From Chitinophagaceae bacterium (GTDB taxonomy: Bacteria; Bacteroidota; Bacteroidia; Chitinophagales; Chitinophagaceae), in the NCBI GenBank assembly GCA_004028765.1, contig SAIX01000109.1:1-64000 (forward strand): DNA of 64,000 nt, written 5' to 3'. The notes under the pieces were generated by a model. The model did not search any database. It saw only the letters and a list, made by a program, of their open reading frames with translations, and had not been told where the DNA came from. The position numbers and the translations under genes were made by a program. This document shows positions 25,809 to 32,742 of the stretch, in pieces. Numbering within the stretch: the first letter of the stretch is position 1; every line of letters starts with the position of its first letter.

Positions 25809-26927
25809 TTAATCTTTCTTCGTATTAAAATCGGTTGAATGCGCCGGGCCTTCTATGAGGCTCAGGTGTACTTCGGGTTTATTCACTTCACTCACACTAT
25901 GAATATCCATCAGCAGTTTGGGGCTTCGCCCTGCATGCACTGCCGAAAAAGTTTCATGCGGTTTTGTAGTGCCGATCTTTCCAGCATAATGCCCCTGAGA
26001 AATCACAGACTGGCGGCTGATCAGTCTTGGCCCTTCAATCACCCAATCGCTGGTTTTCTTTTTCTCAAAGCGGCAGGTATTACAGATCCAGGCGGTTTTA
26101 CCATCTTCGGTATTTTCCACTTCGCCCCATTCATCTTTTCTCGCGGTTACGCGGAACACTTCATCCCCGCGGTTCCAGAGTGTTACTTTGCCACAGCAGT
26201 TGGGGCAATCGCGGTGTGCATCCATCGGTTTTAAAAACCATACACGGTTTTTGAAACGGAAAGTTTTATCAGTCAGCGCACCTACCGGGCAAACATCGAT
26301 CACGTTACCGATAAAATCATTCTCCAGACTTTTCTCAATATGTGTTGCGATCTCTGCATGGTCGCCACGGTCGAGCACCCCATGTTCCCTTTTCTGTGTA
26401 AGCTGATCGGCCGTGAACACACAACGGTAACAAAGAATACAACGCGTCATGTGCAACTGGATATAAGGGCCGAGATCATGTTTCTTAAAGGTTCTCCGCT
26501 GGAATTCATAACGGGTACCTTCCGCGCCATGCTCATAGCTCAGATCCTGCAGGTGGCATTCACCGGCCTGGTCGCAAATGGGGCAATCGAGCGGGTGATT
26601 CAACAATAAAAATTCAACAACGCCCGCACGTGCATCGAGCACTTTGGGACTGGTAATATTTTTTACTTCCATGCCATCCATCACCGTGGTGCGGCAGGAA
26701 GCCACGAGTTTGGGCATGGGGCGCGGATCTTTTTCAGAGCCCTTGCTCACTTCCACCAGGCAGGTACGGCATTTACCGCCGCTGCCCTGCAGTTTGCTAT
26801 AATAGCACATTGCCGGGGGCGCTACATCGCCGCCGATCTTACGCGCCGCATTCAGGATCGTGGTACCAGCGGGTACTTCGACCGTGATATTATCGATGGT
26901 TACTTTGAATAATGGAGTATCCGACAT
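25809..26927 (-). CDS. nuoG: NADH-quinone oxidoreductase subunit G, short form lacking the molybdopterin domain
   Basis: 372 residues; classical NuoG has 700-900. The Fe-S half is intact: a ferredoxin domain (about 5-90) with CYYSKLQGSGGKCRTC, then the His/Cys ligated cluster site HPLDCPICDQAGEC (about 111-124), then CILCYRCV and CPVGAL for an additional 4Fe-4S cluster. A small cysteine pair domain follows (CPNCCGK, about 242-248, and CNTC near 284). The large molybdopterin-like domain that should follow is absent; instead there is a tail of about 85 residues with no clear family. Short NuoG proteins are known in Bacteroidota, so this is probably normal, not truncated. A four-helix-bundle gene separates it from nuoF. 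Confidence 0.93.
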   Translation of the reverse strand: MSDTPLFKVTIDNITVEVPAGTTILNAARKIGGDVAPPAMCYYSKLQGSGGKCRTCLVEVSKGSEKDPRPMPKLVASCRTTVMDGMEVKNITSPKVLDARAGVVEFLLLNHPLDCPICDQAGECHLQDLSYEHGAEGTRYEFQRRTFKKHDLGPYIQLHMTRCILCYRCVFTADQLTQKREHGVLDRGDHAEIATHIEKSLENDFIGNVIDVCPVGALTDKTFRFKNRVWFLKPMDAHRDCPNCCGKVTLWNRGDEVFRVTARKDEWGEVENTEDGKTAWICNTCRFEKKKTSDWVIEGPRLISRQSVISQGHYAGKIGTTKPHETFSAVHAGRSPKLLMDIHSVSEVNKPEVHLSLIEGPAHSTDFNTKKD

Positions 26928-26964
26928 AAGTCAAAATTCAAAATTAAAAAGTCAAAATTCAAAA
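26928..26964. repeat. Family B repeat abutting the stop of the four-helix-bundle gene
   Basis: Contains GTCAAAATTCAAAA twice (26930-26943 and 26951-26964), in direct repeat. It starts right after the nuoG start codon and ends 2 bases before the stop codon of the four-helix-bundle gene. Confidence 0.85.
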
Positions 26965-26966
26965 CA

Positions 26967-27350
26967 CTACTTTGCCTTCACAATGATCGAAGCGATGATT
27001 TTTGAAAGTTCATCAGCTTCTTGAATCAATTCATGCATTTTATCTTTCGAAATATCCTGTGTATCCCTGATGAGACAAAGCCAGTATTTCGTTTCATTGG
27101 CTGATTTAAGCGCGATTGCCAGGAAATTTATCCAGTCTTTTTTTGAACTTCCTGCTTTTCCTTCAACAAGATTCGCTCCAATGGAAGTTGCACTTCTTAT
27201 CAACTGATCAAATAAAGAACTATATACTTTCTCAACCTTACTGTTCCCGATAAAACCGATCACATCCTTCGCAAAAAAATAAGCCCGGTGCCTGATGTTA
27301 TATGGTTTCCCTTCTTCGCTCAATTCAAAACTGTCAAATTCATCATTCAT
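26967..27350 (-). CDS. Four-helix-bundle protein (S23/IVP, bAvd-like family) inside the nuo operon
   Basis: 127 residues, the full length of the 23S rRNA intervening-sequence/four-helix-bundle family. Family features are YFFAKDVIGFIGN, SLFDQLIRSATSIGANLVEGKAGSS (the usual R-A-x-S-I-xx-N-xx-EG signature near 50-72), DWINFLAIALKSANETKYWL and a final helix LIQEADELSKIIASIIVK. The family includes proteins encoded in 23S rRNA intervening sequences and Avd of diversity-generating retroelements, but no reverse transcriptase or variable repeat is present here. It replaces the normal nuoG-nuoF junction. It is exactly bounded on both sides by TCAAAA/TTTTGA-rich repeats, which suggests arrival as a small mobile cassette. 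Its role in this operon is unknown. Confidence 0.9.
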   Translation of the reverse strand: MNDEFDSFELSEEGKPYNIRHRAYFFAKDVIGFIGNSKVEKVYSSLFDQLIRSATSIGANLVEGKAGSSKKDWINFLAIALKSANETKYWLCLIRDTQDISKDKMHELIQEADELSKIIASIIVKAK

Positions 27351-27382
27351 TTTTTGACTTTTGAATTTAAACTTTTGAATTT
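27350..27382. repeat. Family B repeat abutting the start of the four-helix-bundle gene
   Basis: TTTTTTGACTTTTGAATTT, then ACTTTTGAATTT. It is inverted relative to 26928-26964. It begins at the start codon of the four-helix-bundle gene and ends 4 bases before the nuoF stop. Confidence 0.85.
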
Positions 27383-27386
27383 CTGC

Positions 27387-28745
27387 CTACCCCGCTACCG
27401 GCACATGAATCGGGTCTGCATAATGTGCCAAACCGTAATTTCTTTCCTGTGCCTCTTTCGCGTTTGTTACATGCCATTCAAATTCATCCCTGAAATGACG
27501 GATGGCTGCAGCAACCGGCCAGGCAGCGGCGTCACCTAAAGGACAAATCGTATTCCCTTCAATTTTTCGCTGTATATCCCATAACAGGTCGATATCACTC
27601 AACTTACCTTCTCCCTTATCAAGCCTGTATAATAATTTTTCCATCCATCCTGTTCCTTCACGGCAGGGGGAACATTGTCCGCAACTTTCGTGGCGGTAAA
27701 AACGTGCGAGGGTATAAGTGTTTTTAACAATACACTGGTCTTCATCAAACACAATAAAACCACCCGAACCCATCATGGAGCCTGTGGCAAAACCACCATC
27801 GCTCAAACTCTCATAGTTCATGTAACGGGTTTCCCCTTTGGCAGTCTTTAATAAAAGATTGGCGGGGAGAATGGGCACTGATGAACCACCCGGTATACAG
27901 GCTTTCAGTTTTTTGCCATTGGCGATACCTCCGCAGTATTCATCGCTGTAAATAAATTCTTCCACCGAAATGGTCATGTCAATTTCATACACACCCGGTT
28001 TATTGATATTACCGCAGGCAGAAATCAGTTTGGTTCCTGTTGATTTGCCCACACCGATCTTTGCATATTCTTCACCACCCATATTGATGATCGGAACTAC
28101 AGCTGCGAGGGTTTCCACATTGTTCACTACGGTTGGCCGCTGCCATACACCCTGTATCGCCGGGAATGGAGGTTTGATACGCGGGTTACCGCGTTTGCCT
28201 TCGAGTGATTCGATAAGCGCGGTTTCTTCTCCGCAGATATAGGCACCGGCGCCGCGTTGTACATAGATCTCGCAATCAAACCCACTGCCTAAAATATTTT
28301 TGCCAAGAAAGCCATTGTTTTTTGCTTCGGTAATGGCCTGTTCCAGGATATCAACGATCCAGGCATATTCCCCGCGGATATAGATATAGGTAGCGTTACT
28401 GCCCAATGCAAAGGATGAAACGATCAATCCTTCGATCAGCAAGTGCGGGATAAATTCCATCAGGTAACGGTCTTTAAAAGTACCCGGCTCACTTTCATCT
28501 GCATTGCAAACGAGGTGACGCGGCACTCCTTCCGGCTTGGCAATAAAACTCCATTTCATACCCGCAGGGAAACCTGCACCGCCACGGCCCCGCAGTCCGC
28601 TTTTCTTCACTTCTTCCACAATGGCTTCGGGGCTCATTGTTTTCAATGCTTTCTCCACACTGCGGTAACCGCCTTCGCGGCGGTAGGTATCAAAATATCG
28701 GATACCTTCTACATGTGCTTTCTCTAATAATAATTTTACACCCAT
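27387..28745 (-). CDS. nuoF: NADH-quinone oxidoreductase subunit F (NADH-binding)
   Basis: 452 residues. NuoF binds NADH and FMN and holds cluster N3. The FMN/NADH signatures GLRGRGGAGFPAGMKW (about 50-65) and the glycine-rich GAGAYICGEETALIESLEG (about 166-184) are present. The cluster ligands are SCGQCSPCREGTGW (about 354-367) and the later CPLG near 407. It follows a small membrane ORF (28792-28971) downstream of nuoE and precedes the four-helix-bundle gene. Confidence 0.97.
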   Translation of the reverse strand: MGVKLLLEKAHVEGIRYFDTYRREGGYRSVEKALKTMSPEAIVEEVKKSGLRGRGGAGFPAGMKWSFIAKPEGVPRHLVCNADESEPGTFKDRYLMEFIPHLLIEGLIVSSFALGSNATYIYIRGEYAWIVDILEQAITEAKNNGFLGKNILGSGFDCEIYVQRGAGAYICGEETALIESLEGKRGNPRIKPPFPAIQGVWQRPTVVNNVETLAAVVPIINMGGEEYAKIGVGKSTGTKLISACGNINKPGVYEIDMTISVEEFIYSDEYCGGIANGKKLKACIPGGSSVPILPANLLLKTAKGETRYMNYESLSDGGFATGSMMGSGGFIVFDEDQCIVKNTYTLARFYRHESCGQCSPCREGTGWMEKLLYRLDKGEGKLSDIDLLWDIQRKIEGNTICPLGDAAAWPVAAAIRHFRDEFEWHVTNAKEAQERNYGLAHYADPIHVPVAG

Positions 28746-28749
28746 AGTA

Positions 28750-28782
28750 CCAATTAGCGGATCAGCGGATCGGCTGATGACG
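28750..28782. repeat. Family C word (AGCGGATCAGCGGATC) upstream of nuoF
   Basis: A short stretch of AGCGGATC-type direct repeats between the nuoF start and the small membrane ORF. It resembles the longer inverted element at 47371-47450. No second arm is clear. Confidence 0.45.
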
Positions 28783-28791
28783 CATTTAGAT

Positions 28792-28971
28792 TTAGAATAA
28801 CCGGTTATTCACTTTATAATTCTCTCTGTGTGCGATAAACTGTTTGACCAGAAGGTAAACAAACAAAATCATCCAGAATCTCATCATATCCTGTCCCCAT
28901 CTGTTGATCATACATCCCAGTACCCCTAAAACGCAAATATCATTATAGATCAGTTGGGTCCTGGTTTGCAT
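28792..28971 (-). CDS. Small membrane protein between nuoE and nuoF
   Basis: 59 residues starting with ATG 3 bases after the nuoE stop, so translation is probably coupled. The sequence begins MQTRTQLIYNDICVLGVLGC and has one hydrophobic helix (RFWMILFVYLLVKQFI, about 31-46) with a basic C-terminal tail (AHRENYKVNNRLF). It resembles no family I know. The position in the complex I operon suggests an accessory or assembly role, but a chance frame cannot be excluded. The nuoF start lies about 47 bases further on, in a region with GCGGATC-like repeats. Confidence 0.5.
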   Translation of the reverse strand: MQTRTQLIYNDICVLGVLGCMINRWGQDMMRFWMILFVYLLVKQFIAHRENYKVNNRLF

Positions 28972-28974
28972 TGT

Positions 28975-29484
28975 TTAGTTATTTGCTGCTGCGTTTTTTC
29001 TGCACTCGTCTATGATCGAATCCACTTTATCTTTTGTCAGGTGCTCGCGATAATGCTTCCCTAACTGCATCATCGGCGCATAGCCACAGGCACCGAGGCA
29101 TTCCACCGTTTTCAGTGTAAACAACCCGTCTGCAGTGGTTTCGCCGGGTTTGATGCCCAGCTTCTCTTTGATATAAGCCACAATATCATCGCTGCCGCGT
29201 AACATGCAGGGGCCTGTCTGGCAAACTTCAAACATGTATTTTCCAACCGGTTTCAGGTTGTACATGCTGTAAAAAGTAGCCACTTCATATACTTCTATCG
29301 GCGTGATGTTCAGCAGTTCAGCTACATAGTCCATTGTTTCGTTGCTTAACCATCCGCCAAATGAATCCTGCGCCAGGTGCAGTACCGGCAAGAGCGCACT
29401 TTTTTGTTTCCCTTCCGGGTAACGTGCCACCAACCGGTTAAACTCGGCCTGTTGTGTTTCGTTAAACTTCACCATACTGTTCAA
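28975..29484 (-). CDS. nuoE: NADH-quinone oxidoreductase subunit E
   Basis: 169 residues, thioredoxin-like fold with the N1a 2Fe-2S cluster. The four ligands are Cys88, Cys93, Cys129 and Cys133 (CQTGPC and CLGAC). The helical N-terminal part has LLPVLHLAQDSFGGWLS. NuoE works with NuoF in the NADH dehydrogenase module. A downstream ATG (29475, MVKFNE) is an alternative start. A strong inverted repeat (29480-29550) fills the whole gap to nuoD. Confidence 0.96.
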   Translation of the reverse strand: MNSMVKFNETQQAEFNRLVARYPEGKQKSALLPVLHLAQDSFGGWLSNETMDYVAELLNITPIEVYEVATFYSMYNLKPVGKYMFEVCQTGPCMLRGSDDIVAYIKEKLGIKPGETTADGLFTLKTVECLGACGYAPMMQLGKHYREHLTKDKVDSIIDECRKNAAANN

Positions 29485-29550
29485 AATTCAAGAGTCAAAA
29501 TGCAAAAGTCAAAACCCATTTTTAATTTTTGACTTTTGCATTTTTAATTT
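29480..29550. repeat. Family B inverted repeat filling the nuoD-nuoE gap, perfect 18-bp arms
   Basis: Arms 29497-29514 and 29527-29544 are exact reverse complements (right arm TTTTGACTTTTGCATTTT), with a 12-base spacer. The same 18-mer is found exactly at 57777-57794. The repeat reaches to 1 base before the nuoD stop codon. Confidence 0.92.
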
Positions 29551-29551
29551 C

Positions 29552-30781
29552 TTATGCGTCCATCTCTCCTGCGATCAGGTTCAAACTGCTCATCGTAACA
29601 ATTGCATCGCTCAGCATGCCGCCTTTTACCAGTTCGGGATAGGCCTGGTAATAAATAAAACAGGGCCTGCGGAAATGCAGGCGGAAAGGCGCCCTGCCCC
29701 CGTCGCTGATCAGGTAGAAACCCAACTCCCCGTTACCGCCTTCCACGGAATGGTATACTTCTCCTTTCGGCATATCCACTTCTCCCATGATGATCTTGAA
29801 ATGCCAGATCAGCGCTTCCATTTTGGTGTACACATCTTCTTTCTTCGGGAGATAATATTCCGGAACATCCGCATGGTACACATCTGCTTCGGTTCCTTTC
29901 ATGTCCTGGATTTTATGGTATGCCTGCTGGATCAGGCTGAGGCTCTGCCACATTTCTTCATTGCGTACGAGGAAGCGGTCGTAATTATCGCCGGTTTTTC
30001 CTACGGGGATCGTAAAATCAAAATCCTGGTAGCTGCTGTAAGGCGCATGTATGCGCACGTCATAATCCACGCCTGCTGCGCGCAGGTTGGGGCCAGTAAA
30101 GCCATAATTCAATGCACGCTCCGCACTGATGCCGCCGGTGCCCATGGTGCGCTCCATGAAAATGCGGTTGCGTGCAAAGAGGTTTTCAAACTCTTTCAGC
30201 ACTTTGGGATATTCCGTCAGGAATTTTTCGATTTTCTTAAATGCTGTATCTGTGAAATTCCTTTCAAAGCCGCCAATACGCCCAATATTAGTAGTAAGGC
30301 GGGACCCACATACTTCTTCATATATTTCATAAATTAATTCACGGTACTGCATCACATACAGGAATCCGGTATACGCGCCGGTATCCACACCTACAATCGA
30401 ATTACAGATGAGGTGATCGGCGATGCGGGCCAGCTCCATAATAATGATGCGCAGGTAATCCACCCTTTTCGGTGTTTGCACACCCAGCAGTTTTTCGCAG
30501 GTATGGTGCCAGCCCATATTGTTGATGGGGCTGCTGCAGTAATTCAGCCTGTCTGTTAACGGGGTGATCTGGTACAAAGGCCTTCGTTCAGCAATCTTCT
30601 CAAATGCACGGTGAATATAGCCCACAGTGGAATCTGCCGAAACCACGCGCTCGCCATCCAGTTCCATAATGTTCTGGAATACGCCATGCGTGGCAGGGTG
30701 CGTAGGGCCCATGTTCAGCGTGGTCGTCTGCTTCTCAATCGAGCCTTCTGGTAATTTAATATGGTGGTGCTGTTCTGTCAT
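29552..30781 (-). CDS. nuoD: NADH-quinone oxidoreductase subunit D
   Basis: 409 residues, the 49-kDa-type quinone-site subunit, not fused to NuoC. Signatures: LNMGPTHPATHGVFQNIMEL (about 22-41), LTDRLNYCSSPINNMGW (about 76-92), GGFERNFTD and the C-terminal GGRAPFRLHFRRPCF. The quinone-ligand His in THPATHG is present. It is separated from nuoC by a 185-base gap holding AT-rich, repeat-like DNA. Confidence 0.97.
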   Translation of the reverse strand: MTEQHHHIKLPEGSIEKQTTTLNMGPTHPATHGVFQNIMELDGERVVSADSTVGYIHRAFEKIAERRPLYQITPLTDRLNYCSSPINNMGWHHTCEKLLGVQTPKRVDYLRIIIMELARIADHLICNSIVGVDTGAYTGFLYVMQYRELIYEIYEEVCGSRLTTNIGRIGGFERNFTDTAFKKIEKFLTEYPKVLKEFENLFARNRIFMERTMGTGGISAERALNYGFTGPNLRAAGVDYDVRIHAPYSSYQDFDFTIPVGKTGDNYDRFLVRNEEMWQSLSLIQQAYHKIQDMKGTEADVYHADVPEYYLPKKEDVYTKMEALIWHFKIIMGEVDMPKGEVYHSVEGGNGELGFYLISDGGRAPFRLHFRRPCFIYYQAYPELVKGGMLSDAIVTMSSLNLIAGEMDA

Positions 30782-30966
30782 TATCGTATCAGCTATATAT
30801 CTTTAATCAACTTCGTTTTGCCTGTTAGTTTTGTATTCGCAGGTTACCGATCTCCTCATCTTTTTTTATATCCTTTTTCATCCGCCAATCCGATCATTCA
30901 TCCATTCAATAATCGTTTTTCCTTCTTCAGTTTCCAGTTCCTCAGTTCTGCTGTCCGGTATTTACT

Positions 30967-31479
30967 CTACCCTCTTCCAAACATCTCATCATCTTTATCG
31001 ATCCTTGTCTGGTCTTCCAGCGGATATTCTTTCCGCAGCGGGAAATAATCCATCTCATCCACATTCAGTATACGTTTCAGGTTGGGGTGGCCCACAAAAT
31101 TCACCCCGAAAAAATCATAGGTTTCCCTTTCCATCCAGTTAGCGCTGCTGAACAAACTGGTGGCTGTGTAAACATCCGGCGTTTGAATACCCGTGAACAC
31201 TTTCATCCGCAAACGGATATTTTCAGAAAGGTTATGCAGGTGATACACCACCGCCAGTTCACGACCGGGCTGATCGGGATAGTTCACCGCGCAGAGATCG
31301 GTCAGGAAGTGAAAACCCAGTTCCGCATCATCATATAGGAACTGCATTACTTTCAGGTTGTTTTCTTTGGCTGTTTCAAAACTGAGCAGGCCATAGGGTT
31401 CTTCAAAACCATAAACTGCTTCTCCGAATTTTTCAGTCAGTTTTTGTTGTATGCGTTCGTTGCTTAGCGCCATATTCAT
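30967..31479 (-). CDS. nuoC: NADH-quinone oxidoreductase subunit C
   Basis: 170 residues, the 30-kDa-type subunit. Its signature is ERETYDFFGVNFVGHPNLKR (about 125-144) followed by YPLRKEYPLED-like residues near the C-terminus. Two in-frame ATGs exist; GGGGGA lies 6 bases before the second (31473), which favours MALSNERIQ as the real start. It helps dock the peripheral arm of complex I. Confidence 0.95.
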   Translation of the reverse strand: MNMALSNERIQQKLTEKFGEAVYGFEEPYGLLSFETAKENNLKVMQFLYDDAELGFHFLTDLCAVNYPDQPGRELAVVYHLHNLSENIRLRMKVFTGIQTPDVYTATSLFSSANWMERETYDFFGVNFVGHPNLKRILNVDEMDYFPLRKEYPLEDQTRIDKDDEMFGRG

Positions 31480-31543
31480 TCCCCCGAACGGGGTTGGTTA
31501 CATTTGATGATAAAAATCAACTGCCGGTTTCTTAACTGCGGTA

Positions 31544-32131
31544 CTATTCTATGCCATAACTGTTCATCAGTGCTTTGTACTGCTCACTGTTTCTTCTTCG
31601 GATACTTTCCTGCCCAACCAGTTCCTGTACTTTCATAAAACCATCGAGGATGGCTTCGGGCCTGGGCGGACAGCCGGGCACGTATACATCCACGGGTATT
31701 ACCTGGTCGATGCCCTGTAACACGCTGTAGCTGTCGAACACACCGCCGCTGGATGCACAGGCACCAACGGCAATCACCCAGCGTGGCTCGGCCATCTGCA
31801 GGTAAACCTGGCGTAAAACGGGGCCCATTTTTTTTGCGATGGTTCCCATCACCATCAGTAAGTCGCATTGGCGGGGTGAAAAGCCCACCCTTTCGGAACC
31901 AAAACGGGAAAGATCATAATGCGAGCCCATGGTGGCCATAAATTCGATACCACAGCAGGATGTCGCAAAAGGCAGGGGCCACATCGAATTTTTGCGGGCC
32001 AGCCCCACCACATCACTTAACCGGGTAGTAAAAAAACCTTCGCCCGGGTAACCCTGGGGCGCTTCCACGGTTGCCACCGCCTCCTGTATCATACCCTCTT
32101 TCGGGTGAATATTAAACCGTACCGGACGCAT
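31544..32131 (-). CDS. nuoB: NADH-quinone oxidoreductase subunit B
   Basis: 195 residues. NuoB carries the terminal N2 cluster that reduces quinone. The tandem cysteines Cys59-Cys60 (TSCCGIEF) and Cys125 and Cys154 (GACASSGG, PGCPPRPE) are all present. It starts about 120 bases after nuoA's stop; that gap contains AATTAAGAATTAATAATTA-type repeats. Confidence 0.97.
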   Translation of the reverse strand: MRPVRFNIHPKEGMIQEAVATVEAPQGYPGEGFFTTRLSDVVGLARKNSMWPLPFATSCCGIEFMATMGSHYDLSRFGSERVGFSPRQCDLLMVMGTIAKKMGPVLRQVYLQMAEPRWVIAVGACASSGGVFDSYSVLQGIDQVIPVDVYVPGCPPRPEAILDGFMKVQELVGQESIRRRNSEQYKALMNSYGIE

Positions 32132-32134
32132 ATC

Positions 32135-32170
32135 AGAATTAAGAATTAATAATTATGAATTAAGGATTAA
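32135..32170. repeat. Family D AT-rich word between nuoA and nuoB
   Basis: AGAATTAAGAATTAATAATT followed by ATGAATTAAGGATTA. It shares the TTAAGAAT core with the repeat at 23954-23988. It lies 4 bases upstream of the nuoB start codon. Confidence 0.55.
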
Positions 32171-32251
32171 AGATGCTACCTGGATTTAACAACGGGCGGG
32201 GGTTTAAGTTCGGCCGCGGTTGTTTATGCACGGGTTTTCATCTTTACGATA

Positions 32252-32653
32252 TCAATCTTCCCAGTTCAAAGCTCCTTTCTTGATGATATATATAAAGCCA
32301 ACAAGAAAAAACGCGGTGAACATCAGTACTGCACCAAATCCGCTCCAGCCCAGGTCGCGGAAGTTCACCGCGTAGGGATAGAAGAAGATCACTTCCACAT
32401 CAAATAAAACAAACAGGATCGCCACCAGGAAATACTTGATGGCCATTGGCTGGCGGGCATTGCCATGTGTTTCGATACCGCTGGCAAAAGTTTCCAGTTT
32501 ATCGCTGGTTTTGCGTTTGGGACCCAGCCAGGCAGAAACACCGATCATAGTGGCTACAAAACCCGCCGCGAAAATCAGTTGAACCCCGATTGGAAAATAA
32601 TTGGCTGCTGAATTGGATGCACTCGCGTCTGCTAACAGGTTAAGCCAGCTCAT
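32252..32653 (-). CDS. nuoA: NADH-quinone oxidoreductase subunit A
   Basis: 133 residues with three membrane helices, the first gene of the nuo operon. The family block KYFLVAILFVLFDVEVIFFYPYAV (about 75-98), with the Asp/Glu pair in helix 2, is present. The N-terminal ANYFPIGVQLIFAAGFVAT helix precedes the loop with KRKTSDKLETFASGIE, containing the switch segment (a Gly-Ile-Glu in place of the usual Cys region). A promoter box lies 20 bases before its start. Confidence 0.96.
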   Translation of the reverse strand: MSWLNLLADASASNSAANYFPIGVQLIFAAGFVATMIGVSAWLGPKRKTSDKLETFASGIETHGNARQPMAIKYFLVAILFVLFDVEVIFFYPYAVNFRDLGWSGFGAVLMFTAFFLVGFIYIIKKGALNWED

Positions 32654-32673
32654 GTGATACTTTTAATTGGGTG

Positions 32674-32681
32674 CAAAAATA
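32674..32681 (-). promoter_or_regulatory. Probable promoter of the nuo operon (-7 box TATTTTTG)
   Basis: On the minus strand TATTTTTG followed by CAC matches TAnnTTTG. It lies 20 bases before the nuoA ATG and directly after the terminator of the upstream TPR gene, so transcription of nuo most likely starts here. The -33 box is not clear. Confidence 0.65.
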
Positions 32682-32702
32682 CACTTGTGGCGGATATAAA
32701 TG

Positions 32703-32732
32703 AAAAACTCCCCGTTCCCGGGGAGTTTTTTC
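32703..32732. terminator. Intrinsic terminator between the TPR gene and nuoA
   Basis: Stem AAAAACTCCCCG with CGGGGAGTTTTT around TTCC, with U-tracts on both strands. It lies 11 bases past the TPR stop and isolates the nuo operon from upstream transcription. Confidence 0.93.
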
Positions 32733-32742
32733 AGGTATTTTT

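Noticed and set aside
26967-27350. Diversity-generating retroelement
   Set aside because: The bAvd-like gene suggested it, but no reverse transcriptase, template repeat or variable repeat pair was found nearby.
29675-30337. 220-residue plus-strand open frame opposite nuoD
   Set aside because: Antisense shadow of a conserved complex I gene, no recognisable family.
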